NCBI GenBank assembly: GCA_900315265.1
Contig: OMYN01000008.1
Location: 16,017-80,016, forward strand
Length of the DNA: 64,000 nucleotides
Reading direction: 5' to 3'
DNA from: an uncultured Eubacteriales bacterium
Lineage (GTDB): Bacteria; Bacillota; Clostridia; Lachnospirales; Bianqueaceae
Shown: piece after piece, positions 8,959 through 15,871 of the stretch
Layout: every line of letters starts with the position of its first letter
How positions within the stretch are numbered: the first letter of the stretch is position 1
Made by a program: the position numbers and the translations under genes
The notes under the pieces: model-generated
What the model saw: the letters and a program-made list of their open reading frames with translations, nothing else
Told to the model about the DNA's origin: nothing
Database searches by the model: none

Positions 8959-9327
8959 TTAGGACCCAGGATCGGAAAGATGCGAGTCTTCGAATTCTTC
9001 CAGTTCTCCGTCGGAATGGCGGGACTTCCAGCGCATGAAAAGGATAAAGTCGTTGACCCTGGCCCGGTCTTCCAGGTCCATCGTTTTCATATAGCAGTAG
9101 CGGGACGGGCAGGCCGACGCCTGGCGGACCGGATTGTCGAATAAATAATCCAAAGAGACCTGGAAAGCACGGGCTATCGAGATCAGTGTTTCCTCATCCT
9201 TAGGGAAGCGTTCCCCGGATTCGTAGTAACCCAGTACCCTGGCCGAGATTCCTAATTTTTCAGCCAGCTGCTGCTGCGAAAGTCCCGCGTCCTTGCGGAG
9301 CTGTTTCAATCTGTCTGCAAATGCCAT
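8959..9327 (-). CDS. XRE-family transcriptional regulator
   Basis: A 122-aa DNA-binding protein. Residues 1-62 form a classic HTH_3 domain (LKQLRKDAGLSQQQLAEKLG, with YYESGERFP in the recognition part). The C-terminal half is not a recognised sensor domain; it contains two nearby cysteines, ACPSRYC, and ends acidic. Its ATG overlaps the flavin reductase stop by one base (TGATG), so the two are co-translated. It lies directly upstream of the suf promoter on the same strand and may act on itself or on suf, but no target site is visible. Confidence 0.85.
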   Translation of the reverse strand: MAFADRLKQLRKDAGLSQQQLAEKLGISARVLGYYESGERFPKDEETLISIARAFQVSLDYLFDNPVRQASACPSRYCYMKTMDLEDRARVNDFILFMRWKSRHSDGELEEFEDSHLSDPGS

Positions 9328-9941
9328 CAGGCTTTGCCTCCTTTACGCGATTTTTTACTGTTTGACCGTTTTTTGCGTACCGAAAAACCGAAGGATCCCA
9401 AAGATCTTCCCAACGTAAGATACTGACCGTGTGAGTAGCTGATAAGGTCAGCTTTGGCAAGGTCGAGACGGCCCTTTTCATCTATCAGGCGGTCATCAAC
9501 CCATACGGCGGTCACTTTGGCCAGGAACATATCATGGCTGCCCAGGCGCAGGACCTGTGTGACCTTGCACTCGATGTTGACCGGGCACTCCTGGATCAGG
9601 GGAGCTTTGATCGTAGAGGAAGCAATAGGAGTCAGTCCCTGGGTTTCAAACTTGTTTTCATCCCGGCCGGATATAACTCCGCAGTGGTCAAGCTGCCTGG
9701 CCAGAGAAGCAGTTGGCAGATTGAGGGCAAATTCCATGTGTTTTTCAATGATATCATGAGAATAGCGGGAAGGCCGGATCGAGACATAGGTCATAGCCGG
9801 GTCGGAGCAGACCGTACCGGTCCAGGCGGCTGTCATCAGGCAAAAATCGGAAGGATCCCCGGACGACAAGTCGCCGCCTGTTACAAAAACGGCCGGAAGG
9901 GGGTACAGCATATTGCCGGGCTTGAACGGCAGCTTGGACAT
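9327..9941 (-). CDS. flavin reductase-like FMN-binding protein
   Basis: A 204-aa protein of the DIM6/NTAB flavin reductase-like family. These small FMN-binding proteins reduce flavin with NAD(P)H or serve as electron carriers. Typical features are the N-terminal VFVTGG and MTAAWTGTVCSDPAMTYVSI strands and the central DHCGVISGRDENKF region. The C-terminus is a basic Lys/Arg/Ser-rich tail of about 17 residues beyond the domain. AAGGAG lies before the ATG. It is coupled to the XRE regulator gene; the physiological acceptor cannot be deduced. Confidence 0.82.
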   Translation of the reverse strand: MSKLPFKPGNMLYPLPAVFVTGGDLSSGDPSDFCLMTAAWTGTVCSDPAMTYVSIRPSRYSHDIIEKHMEFALNLPTASLARQLDHCGVISGRDENKFETQGLTPIASSTIKAPLIQECPVNIECKVTQVLRLGSHDMFLAKVTAVWVDDRLIDEKGRLDLAKADLISYSHGQYLTLGRSLGSFGFSVRKKRSNSKKSRKGGKA

Positions 9942-10041
9942 GGTTTCTCCTTAGGTTTATATATTTCCAAATTCATGATATTATAACAAAAATACAGACC
10001 ATTTTGTAGGAAGGAAGTCTTAAAATTTTAAAGGACAGGGC

Positions 10042-10071
10042 TTGCATTCACTCAGAAGGATATGGTATAAT
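10042..10071 (+). promoter_or_regulatory. promoter of rpmE
   Basis: TTGCAT (10042-10047), 18-base spacer, TATAAT (10066-10071). The leader contains a small hairpin, CGTTTG-N9-CAAACG (10081-10101), before the ribosome binding site. Confidence 0.75.
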
Positions 10072-10134
10072 CCCATAGTACGTTTGGTCGGAAATCAAAC
10101 GCGCAAATTTTCCATAGAAAGAGGTGAATCCCAC

Positions 10135-10344
10135 ATGAAGGAAGGAATCCATCCTAAATATTATCAGGCAAAAGTTAAATGCCATTGCGGTAATGAATTC
10201 ACGGTTGGTTCTACCGTTCCGGAGATCACAGTTGAAATCTGCTCCAAATGCCATCCGTTCTATACCGGACAGCAGAAGGCGGTTACCGCTCGCGGTCGTA
10301 TCGAGAAATTCAATCGTAAGTATAATCTCGGCGGCAATAACTAA
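10135..10344 (+). CDS. rpmE: 50S ribosomal protein L31 (zinc-binding form)
   Basis: A 69-aa bL31 starting [10 protein letters not shown]. The Cys pairs KCHCGNEF and CSKCHPF mark the zinc-containing C+ type, which bridges the ribosomal subunits. AGAGGTG precedes the ATG at 10135. It has its own promoter and a terminator just after, upstream of the DUF1385-prmC-prfA cluster, an arrangement common in Clostridia. Confidence 0.96.
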   Translation: MKEGIHPKYYQAKVKCHCGNEFTVGSTVPEITVEICSKCHPFYTGQQKAVTARGRIEKFNRKYNLGGNN

Positions 10345-10358
10345 AGATACAGGAAACC

Positions 10359-10397
10359 ATAACCGGCTGGGGCGATGCTCTGGCCGGTTATTCTTTT
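10359..10397 (+). terminator. terminator after rpmE
   Basis: ATAACCGGC / GCCGGTTAT form a 9-bp stem followed by TTCTTTTAAT. Confidence 0.7.
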
Positions 10398-10446
10398 AAT
10401 ACAAATTAAATCATATAGGCACAGGCCTTCGAAAAGGAGACTTTGC

Positions 10447-11385
10447 ATGAAATATACAGCACATGAGGGGGTAAAGATGCCCAGCATCGGCGGCCAGGCC
10501 GTCATGGAAGGGGTCATGATGAATGGCAGCCATCATTATTCCCTGGCGGTCCGCAAACAGGACGGATCCATCGTATCCCACATCTTTCCCCACGAGTCGG
10601 TCACCGAAAAAAATAAATTCTACAATCTGCCAATCATCCGGGGCATCATTCGTTTCGGCGAATCGTTAAGTATCGGTACCAAGACCTTAAACCTGTCCGC
10701 CGATTATTATCTGGAAGAGCCGGATCAGCAGCCGCTGAGTCAGCAGGAAAAAGCAAAGCAGAAAAAGAAGGAGGCGGCCGAGACGGCAGTGACCATGGTC
10801 CTGGCTTTTGTCCTGGCCCTGGGCCTGTTTGTGGCGCTTCCCATCTATATTTCCCGCCTGCTCAGCCTATATGTTTTTCATAATCATTATCTGCTGGGCG
10901 TTATGGAAGGGGTCATCCGCATGATCCTCTTTTTGGCTTATTTATTGTCCATTTCCAAGATCAAAGATGTCCACCGCCTTTTCAAATATCACGGAGCGGA
11001 ACATAAAAGCATCAACTGCTTTGAAGCGGGCCTGGATATGACGGTGGAAAACGTTAAAAAAATGAGCCGCTACAACCGCCGCTGCGGCACCAGTTTTTTG
11101 TTCATTATCATGTTTGTCAGCATTCTGATCTTCTCGTTGATCCAGATCACACAGCCTCTGGCCCGTTTCCTGATCCATCTGGCCATGATCCCGGTCATCG
11201 CCGGTGTCTCTTATGAAATACTGAAACTGTCCGCCCGCTCCGATAACAAGTTTCTGAAGGCCCTGACTCAGCCCGGCATCTGGATCCAGCACATCACTAC
11301 CCAGGAACCGGATGACGAACAGATCGAAGTCGGCATCGAATCGGTCCGCAAATTATTTGAAACGGAGCATCCCGAATACCTATGA
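10447..11385 (+). CDS. DUF1385 (YqhQ-type) integral membrane protein
   Basis: A 312-aa membrane protein of unknown biochemical role. Family motifs are GGQAVMEGVMM near the N-terminus, YHGAEHKSINCFE in the middle and RCGTSFLF before a later helix. About four hydrophobic segments are visible (residues about 118-142, 155-175, 218-237 and 243-262). ATG at 10447 is used because AAAAGGAG sits before it; in-frame codons upstream are in the rpmE terminator. It overlaps prmC by 4 bases, and this gene order with prmC-prfA is conserved in many Bacillota. Confidence 0.88.
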   Translation: MKYTAHEGVKMPSIGGQAVMEGVMMNGSHHYSLAVRKQDGSIVSHIFPHESVTEKNKFYNLPIIRGIIRFGESLSIGTKTLNLSADYYLEEPDQQPLSQQEKAKQKKKEAAETAVTMVLAFVLALGLFVALPIYISRLLSLYVFHNHYLLGVMEGVIRMILFLAYLLSISKIKDVHRLFKYHGAEHKSINCFEAGLDMTVENVKKMSRYNRRCGTSFLFIIMFVSILIFSLIQITQPLARFLIHLAMIPVIAGVSYEILKLSARSDNKFLKALTQPGIWIQHITTQEPDDEQIEVGIESVRKLFETEHPEYL

Positions 11386-12260
11386 CATTAAGAGAAGCGC
11401 TGCGAAAAGGCAGAAATAAACTGATGCCCCTGGGAGCGGAGGATGACGCCGAGCTGTTATTTCTGGCGGCTTTCGGCCTTGACCGGACCCGGTATCTGAT
11501 CTGTGAGAACGATCCTGCCGATCCGGAAGCGCTGGCTGTTTATAAAGGATATCTGGAGCGGCGCCTTCGTTATGAGCCGGCGGCCTATATCCTGGGCCGC
11601 TGGGAATTTATGGGTTTCCCGCTCAGAGTCGATCCTACCGTTCTGATCCCCCGCCTGGACACCGAGATCCTTGCCGGGACGGCCGTTGAGGAGGCTTCCG
11701 CGCACATCCTAAGGCAGGCTCCGGCTTCTTTTAGCATGCTGGATCTGTGTACCGGCAGCGGGTGCCTGGCGATCGCGGTCCTTTCCATGGTGGCTGATCA
11801 ATGTCCCGGCGCCTGCCTTGTCATGGATGCCTGCGACCTTTCCGAAAAGGCGCTGAAGACAGCCCGGACCAATGCAAAGGTCAATAAAAAAGATATCAAC
11901 TTTTATCAGGGAGATTTGTTTGAGGCTGTCCCAAACAAGACCTATGATCTGATCGTGTCCAACCCTCCTTATATCGAAAGTGATGTCATTGATGGACTGG
12001 ATCCCCAGGTAAAAGATTATGAGCCTCGCCTGGCCCTGGATGGGGGAAAGGACGGGTTGGATATATACCGCCGCATCATCGCGGAGGCAGCCGATCATTT
12101 GAAACCGGACGGATCGTTATTGATGGAGATCGGAGACGAGCAGGGGCAGACAGTACCGGATCTTGCCCGAAAGGAAAGCAGCCTTGCCTTTGTCAAGGTC
12201 GTAAAGGATCTGGAAAAAAGAGACAGGGTGTGCGTATTCAGAAAGGAACCCAATGTTTGA
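11382..12260 (+). CDS. prmC: release factor glutamine methyltransferase
   Basis: A 292-aa SAM-dependent enzyme that methylates the Gln of the GGQ motif in peptide release factors. SAM-binding motif LDLCTGSGCLAIAV and catalytic NPPY (in IVSNPPYIES) are intact, and PRLDTE follows the N-terminal helical domain. It overlaps DUF1385 upstream and prfA downstream, so it is co-translated with its own substrate. Confidence 0.95.
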   Translation: MTLREALRKGRNKLMPLGAEDDAELLFLAAFGLDRTRYLICENDPADPEALAVYKGYLERRLRYEPAAYILGRWEFMGFPLRVDPTVLIPRLDTEILAGTAVEEASAHILRQAPASFSMLDLCTGSGCLAIAVLSMVADQCPGACLVMDACDLSEKALKTARTNAKVNKKDINFYQGDLFEAVPNKTYDLIVSNPPYIESDVIDGLDPQVKDYEPRLALDGGKDGLDIYRRIIAEAADHLKPDGSLLMEIGDEQGQTVPDLARKESSLAFVKVVKDLEKRDRVCVFRKEPNV

Positions 12261-13335
12261 GAACTTGAAACAGCTTCCTTTGCAGTTAGAAGAGCTGGAC
12301 CAGAGGATCAACGACCCGGATACGATAAAAAATCAGCAGCTGTGGCAGCAGCTGATCCAGCAGCGGGCGTCACTGGCTCCTATCGTGGACGATTATCAAC
12401 ATTATCTTTCGGCCCAAAAAGACCTGGAAGAGGCCAAGGCGCTGCTGGAAAGCGAAGATGATGAGGAGATGCGCCTTCTGGCCAAAGAAGAGATCGGCGA
12501 CAAGGAAAGAGCCATTCAGACTTTACAGGATCGGCTGCTCAGGCGGATGCTCCCCAAAGATCCCCGTGATGACCGCAACGTCTTTGTAGAGATCCGGCAG
12601 GGGGCCGGAGGAGACGAGGCCTCTTTGTTCGCGGCGGACGTTTTCCGCATGTACGCCCGCTATGCCGAGCGTATGGGGTGGACGCTGAAAGTCCTGAGTT
12701 GTAACGAAAACGGACTGGGCGGCTATAAAGAGATCATTTTCGGCATCGAGGGAAAAGAAGTCTATTCCCGCATGAAGTACGAAAGCGGCGTCCATCTGGT
12801 CAAGAGGGTCCCTGTTACCGAATCCAATGGCAAGCTGCAGACTTCGACCATTACGGTGGCGGTCCTGCCGGAAACCAGCGAAGCGGAAGTCCAGATCAAA
12901 CCGGAAGATCTTCGGATCGATGTCTACCGGTCGACCGGACACGGAGGGCAGTCGGTCAATACTACCGATTCGGCCGTTCGTGTTACCCACCTGCCTACCG
13001 GTATGGTCGTCACCTGCCAGGATGAAAAAAGCCAGCTGAAAAACCGGGATCAGGCCATCCGGGTCCTTAGGGCCAGGCTGCTGGAGATGGAGAGGCAGAA
13101 AAGGCATCAGACGGTTGCCGACGACCGTAAAAATCAGATCGGCAGCGGTCAGAGGAGCGAAAAGATCCGTACCTATCATTTTCCTCAGAACCGCATCACC
13201 GATCACCGCATCGGTTTTACCACTCACCGGGTAAGCGAGGTCATGGACGGAGACCTGACCGAACTGCACCAAAGGCTGATGGAAGAGGATCAAAGCCGCC
13301 GTTTAAAAGAATCACAACAGACAGGCATGGCCTGA
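12253..13335 (+). CDS. prfA: peptide chain release factor 1
   Basis: A 360-aa RF1 that ends translation at UAA and UAG. The GGQ peptidyl-hydrolysis motif is at residues 231-233 (HGGQSVNTTDSAVR); the stop-codon tripeptide is PVT (in RVPVTESNGK), a variant of the PxT motif of RF1 and distinct from the SPF of RF2. Its start overlaps prmC by 8 bases. Unusually, the stem of the operon terminator begins inside the last codons. Confidence 0.96.
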   Translation: MFENLKQLPLQLEELDQRINDPDTIKNQQLWQQLIQQRASLAPIVDDYQHYLSAQKDLEEAKALLESEDDEEMRLLAKEEIGDKERAIQTLQDRLLRRMLPKDPRDDRNVFVEIRQGAGGDEASLFAADVFRMYARYAERMGWTLKVLSCNENGLGGYKEIIFGIEGKEVYSRMKYESGVHLVKRVPVTESNGKLQTSTITVAVLPETSEAEVQIKPEDLRIDVYRSTGHGGQSVNTTDSAVRVTHLPTGMVVTCQDEKSQLKNRDQAIRVLRARLLEMERQKRHQTVADDRKNQIGSGQRSEKIRTYHFPQNRITDHRIGFTTHRVSEVMDGDLTELHQRLMEEDQSRRLKESQQTGMA

Positions 13336-13370
13336 GCGATCGATAAGCTCGGCCGGGTGCCTGTCTTTTT
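13319..13370 (+). terminator. terminator overlapping the prfA stop codon
   Basis: AGACAGGCA (13319-13327, still coding) pairs with TGCCTGTCT (13358-13366), with further pairing GAGC / GCTC inside, followed by T5. The prfA TGA lies within the 5' arm region. Confidence 0.75.
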
Positions 13371-13522
13371 ATATGCAATGATTACATGAAAATTTTCAGG
13401 CATTTTGGAATAATATACAAAAAACTATTTAATTTTCTGAAAAATGTGGTAATATCAAACAAGAAGCTTTGATTGAAGACAAACCAAAGCAAAATAAAAA
13501 TACTACCAAGGAGGTCAGTCAG

Positions 13523-15625
13523 ATGGAAGTTTATTCAGCGGAGAACATCCGAAATATTGTGCTGTTGGGTCATGGCGGAGTAGGCAAAACGACGATTGCC
13601 GAGCGCATGGCCCTGATTTCAAAAGCAACGACTCGTATGGGGAGCATCGCCGAGAAGAATACTATCAGTGACTATGACCCCGAAGAGACCAAAAGAGGCT
13701 TTTCGATCAATACGTCTCTGATCCCGATCGAGTGGAGCAGCAGCTTTATCAAACATAAGATCAATATCCTTGATACCCCCGGTTTCTTTGATTTCGCAGG
13801 CGAGCAGGAAGAAGCCATCCGGGCCGCCGGCGGAGCTGTCATCGTGGTTTCGGCAAAAAGCGGCGTACAGGTAGGTACGGAGATCGCCTGGGACAAATGT
13901 GAAAAGGCTCGTCTTCCCCGTTTGATCTTTGTCAACCAGATGGATGATCCCGAAGCGGATCTGACCCGTGTCCTTCAGCAGCTGCAGGATAAATTCGGCA
14001 AGACTATCGCTCCTTTCCAGGTTCCTTTCAAGGAAAACGGAGAATTTTCCGGATTTGTTAATATCCCCAAGATGGAAGGCCGCCGTTTCGTTGGCAACCG
14101 TGTAGAGGACTGCCCGGTCCCTGAAGGCCTTGATACCCAGATTCATCCCATCCGTCAAATGATCCTGGAGGCCGTTGCCTCAACCAGCGATGATCTGATG
14201 GAGAAATTCTTCAATGACGAAGAATTCACTCAGGAAGAGATCATGACGGCCTTGCGCACCGGTATCAACGAGCGTGAGATCGTTCCGGTCCTGTGTGGGT
14301 CCGCGATAAACGGTATGGGTATCGGTGTCCTGATGAGTTCCATCTGCAGTTATCTTCCCAACCCGGTCATGGCTTATCCGACTCATGCGGCGGTGGATAC
14401 CAACGGAAATACCGTTACCGTACCCTGCCAGCCTGCGGGTGCTTTTACCGGTACCGTCTTCAAAACGACCGTTGACCCCTTCCTTGGTAAAATCAGTTAT
14501 ATTAAAGTTATGTCCGGCACCCTTCGCCCCAACGATACGATCATCAACGTGCAGAAACAGGCAGAAAACCGTGTCAGCCGTGTGTATGTCATGCGCGGTA
14601 AAGAGCAGATCGAAGTGCCCGAGCTTCGAGCGGGCGATATCGGTGCGCTGACCAAGCTGGCCGTTACACAGACCGGCGACAGCCTGACTTCCAAAGACTT
14701 CCAGGTGACCTATCCCGGCGTACCTTTTGCCAAGTCTCTGATGTGCATGGCCATCAGCCCCAAGACCAAGGGCGATGATGCCCGCATGAACGGCGCCCTT
14801 ACCCGCATCATGGAAGAAGATCCCACGATCCGTGTGGTCAACGATGCGGAAATGAAACAGGAGTTGATCTACGGTACCGGAGAACAGCATCTGGATGTTA
14901 CCGTCAACAAGCTTAAGAACCTGTTCAAAGTCGATGTCGTCCTTTCCAAACCCAAAGTATCCTACCGTGAGACGATCCGCGGCAAAGCAGAAGTACGTGA
15001 CAAGTATAAGAAACAGTCCGGCGGCCACGGTCAGTACGGTGACGTGCAGATCATCTTCGAGCCCTCGGGCGACCTGTCCAAGCCCTACGAATTTGAAGAA
15101 CAGATCTTCGGCGGTTCTGTACCCAAGAACTACTTCCCTGCTGTTGAAAAGGGTATCGCTGAGAGTGTCCAGGAAGGTGTCCTTGCCGGTTATCCTATGG
15201 TGGGTGTCAAAGCCATCCTGACAGACGGATCCTATCATCCGGTCGATTCTTCCGAAATGGCCTTCAAGACGGCTACTTCCATGGCCTTCAAAGATGGTAT
15301 CCCCAAGGCTAAACCGGTCATCCTGGAGCCGATCATGAACGTTACGGTCACTGTTCCCGAAGAGTACCTGGGAGACATCATGGGCGATCTGAACAAGCGG
15401 CGCGGCCGTGTCATGGGTATGGATCATGACGAAAGCGGAAAACAGGTCATCCAGGCAGAGGTTCCCATGTCCGAGATGTTTACCTATACGGCCGATCTTC
15501 GTTCCATGACCCAGGGCAGAGGTACCTTTGATATGGAATTTGCCCGCTATGAAGAAACGCTTCCGGATGTTCAGAGGAAGATCATCGAAGAAGCTGAGAA
15601 AGAAAAAGCCGCTAAAGCGGAATAA
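13523..15625 (+). CDS. elongation factor G-like GTPase (EF-G2 lineage)
   Basis: A 700-aa translational GTPase with all five EF-G domains. G1 is GHGGVGKT (residues 16-23), G3 is DTPGFFDF where canonical EF-G has DTPGHVDF, and G4 is NQMD instead of NKMD. Replacement of the catalytic His after DTPG points to the divergent EF-G2 group rather than the main translocase, which usually sits with rpsL-rpsG-tuf. ATG at 13523 has AAGGAGG at good spacing. It is a single gene between two terminators. Its role (translation under special conditions, or recycling) cannot be settled here. Confidence 0.88.
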   Translation: MEVYSAENIRNIVLLGHGGVGKTTIAERMALISKATTRMGSIAEKNTISDYDPEETKRGFSINTSLIPIEWSSSFIKHKINILDTPGFFDFAGEQEEAIRAAGGAVIVVSAKSGVQVGTEIAWDKCEKARLPRLIFVNQMDDPEADLTRVLQQLQDKFGKTIAPFQVPFKENGEFSGFVNIPKMEGRRFVGNRVEDCPVPEGLDTQIHPIRQMILEAVASTSDDLMEKFFNDEEFTQEEIMTALRTGINEREIVPVLCGSAINGMGIGVLMSSICSYLPNPVMAYPTHAAVDTNGNTVTVPCQPAGAFTGTVFKTTVDPFLGKISYIKVMSGTLRPNDTIINVQKQAENRVSRVYVMRGKEQIEVPELRAGDIGALTKLAVTQTGDSLTSKDFQVTYPGVPFAKSLMCMAISPKTKGDDARMNGALTRIMEEDPTIRVVNDAEMKQELIYGTGEQHLDVTVNKLKNLFKVDVVLSKPKVSYRETIRGKAEVRDKYKKQSGGHGQYGDVQIIFEPSGDLSKPYEFEEQIFGGSVPKNYFPAVEKGIAESVQEGVLAGYPMVGVKAILTDGSYHPVDSSEMAFKTATSMAFKDGIPKAKPVILEPIMNVTVTVPEEYLGDIMGDLNKRRGRVMGMDHDESGKQVIQAEVPMSEMFTYTADLRSMTQGRGTFDMEFARYEETLPDVQRKIIEEAEKEKAAKAE

Positions 15626-15666
15626 ACTCAAATATTCATAAAACTTACTGAATATTATTAGGATAC

Positions 15667-15700
15667 GGTCGGCCTTCTTGGTAAGGCCGGCCTATTCTTT
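15667..15700 (+). terminator. terminator after the EF-G-like gene
   Basis: GGTCGGCCTT and AAGGCCGGCC form a 10-bp stem (one G-T pair) around a CTTGGT loop, followed by TATTCTTTT. Confidence 0.8.
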
Positions 15701-15703
15701 TGA

Positions 15704-15732
15704 TTGAAATTCTATCTGCCTTTCTGTATAAT
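15704..15732 (+). promoter_or_regulatory. promoter of the LCP gene
   Basis: TTGAAA (15704-15709), 17-base spacer, TATAAT (15727-15732). The start point would be near 15739, giving a leader of about 130 bases. Confidence 0.8.
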
Positions 15733-15741
15733 AGTCTAAGT

Positions 15742-15817
15742 CTTTTTGACCCCGGCAGTATGGGGACAGCCGCCGGACGGTGAGTGTAACTGCAGGGGAT
15801 AAAGCAGGTCTAAAAAG
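15742..15817 (+). ncRNA. candidate structured leader RNA upstream of the LCP gene
   Basis: Bases 15742-15751 (CTTTTTGACC) pair with 15807-15817 (GGTCTAAAAAG) as a 10-bp closing stem with one bulged U. Inside are CCGGC / GCCGG (15752-15756 with 15772-15776) and a short CTGC / GCAG stem-loop (15790-15807) whose loop carries GGGG. The transcript would begin only a few bases before the closing stem, as in riboswitch-type leaders. It does not match any riboswitch consensus I know. No terminator hairpin follows, so any control would probably act on translation of the TTG-initiated gene. Confidence 0.45.
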
Positions 15818-15871
15818 CCTGAACGTGTTTTTATTACGAACGTTATCATTTGATGATTTCGAGGTAGCAGA

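Noticed and set aside
14180..15631. A 483-codon open frame antisense to the EF-G-like gene
   Set aside because: It mirrors the codon pattern of a well-supported conserved gene on the other strand; no domain or start signal.
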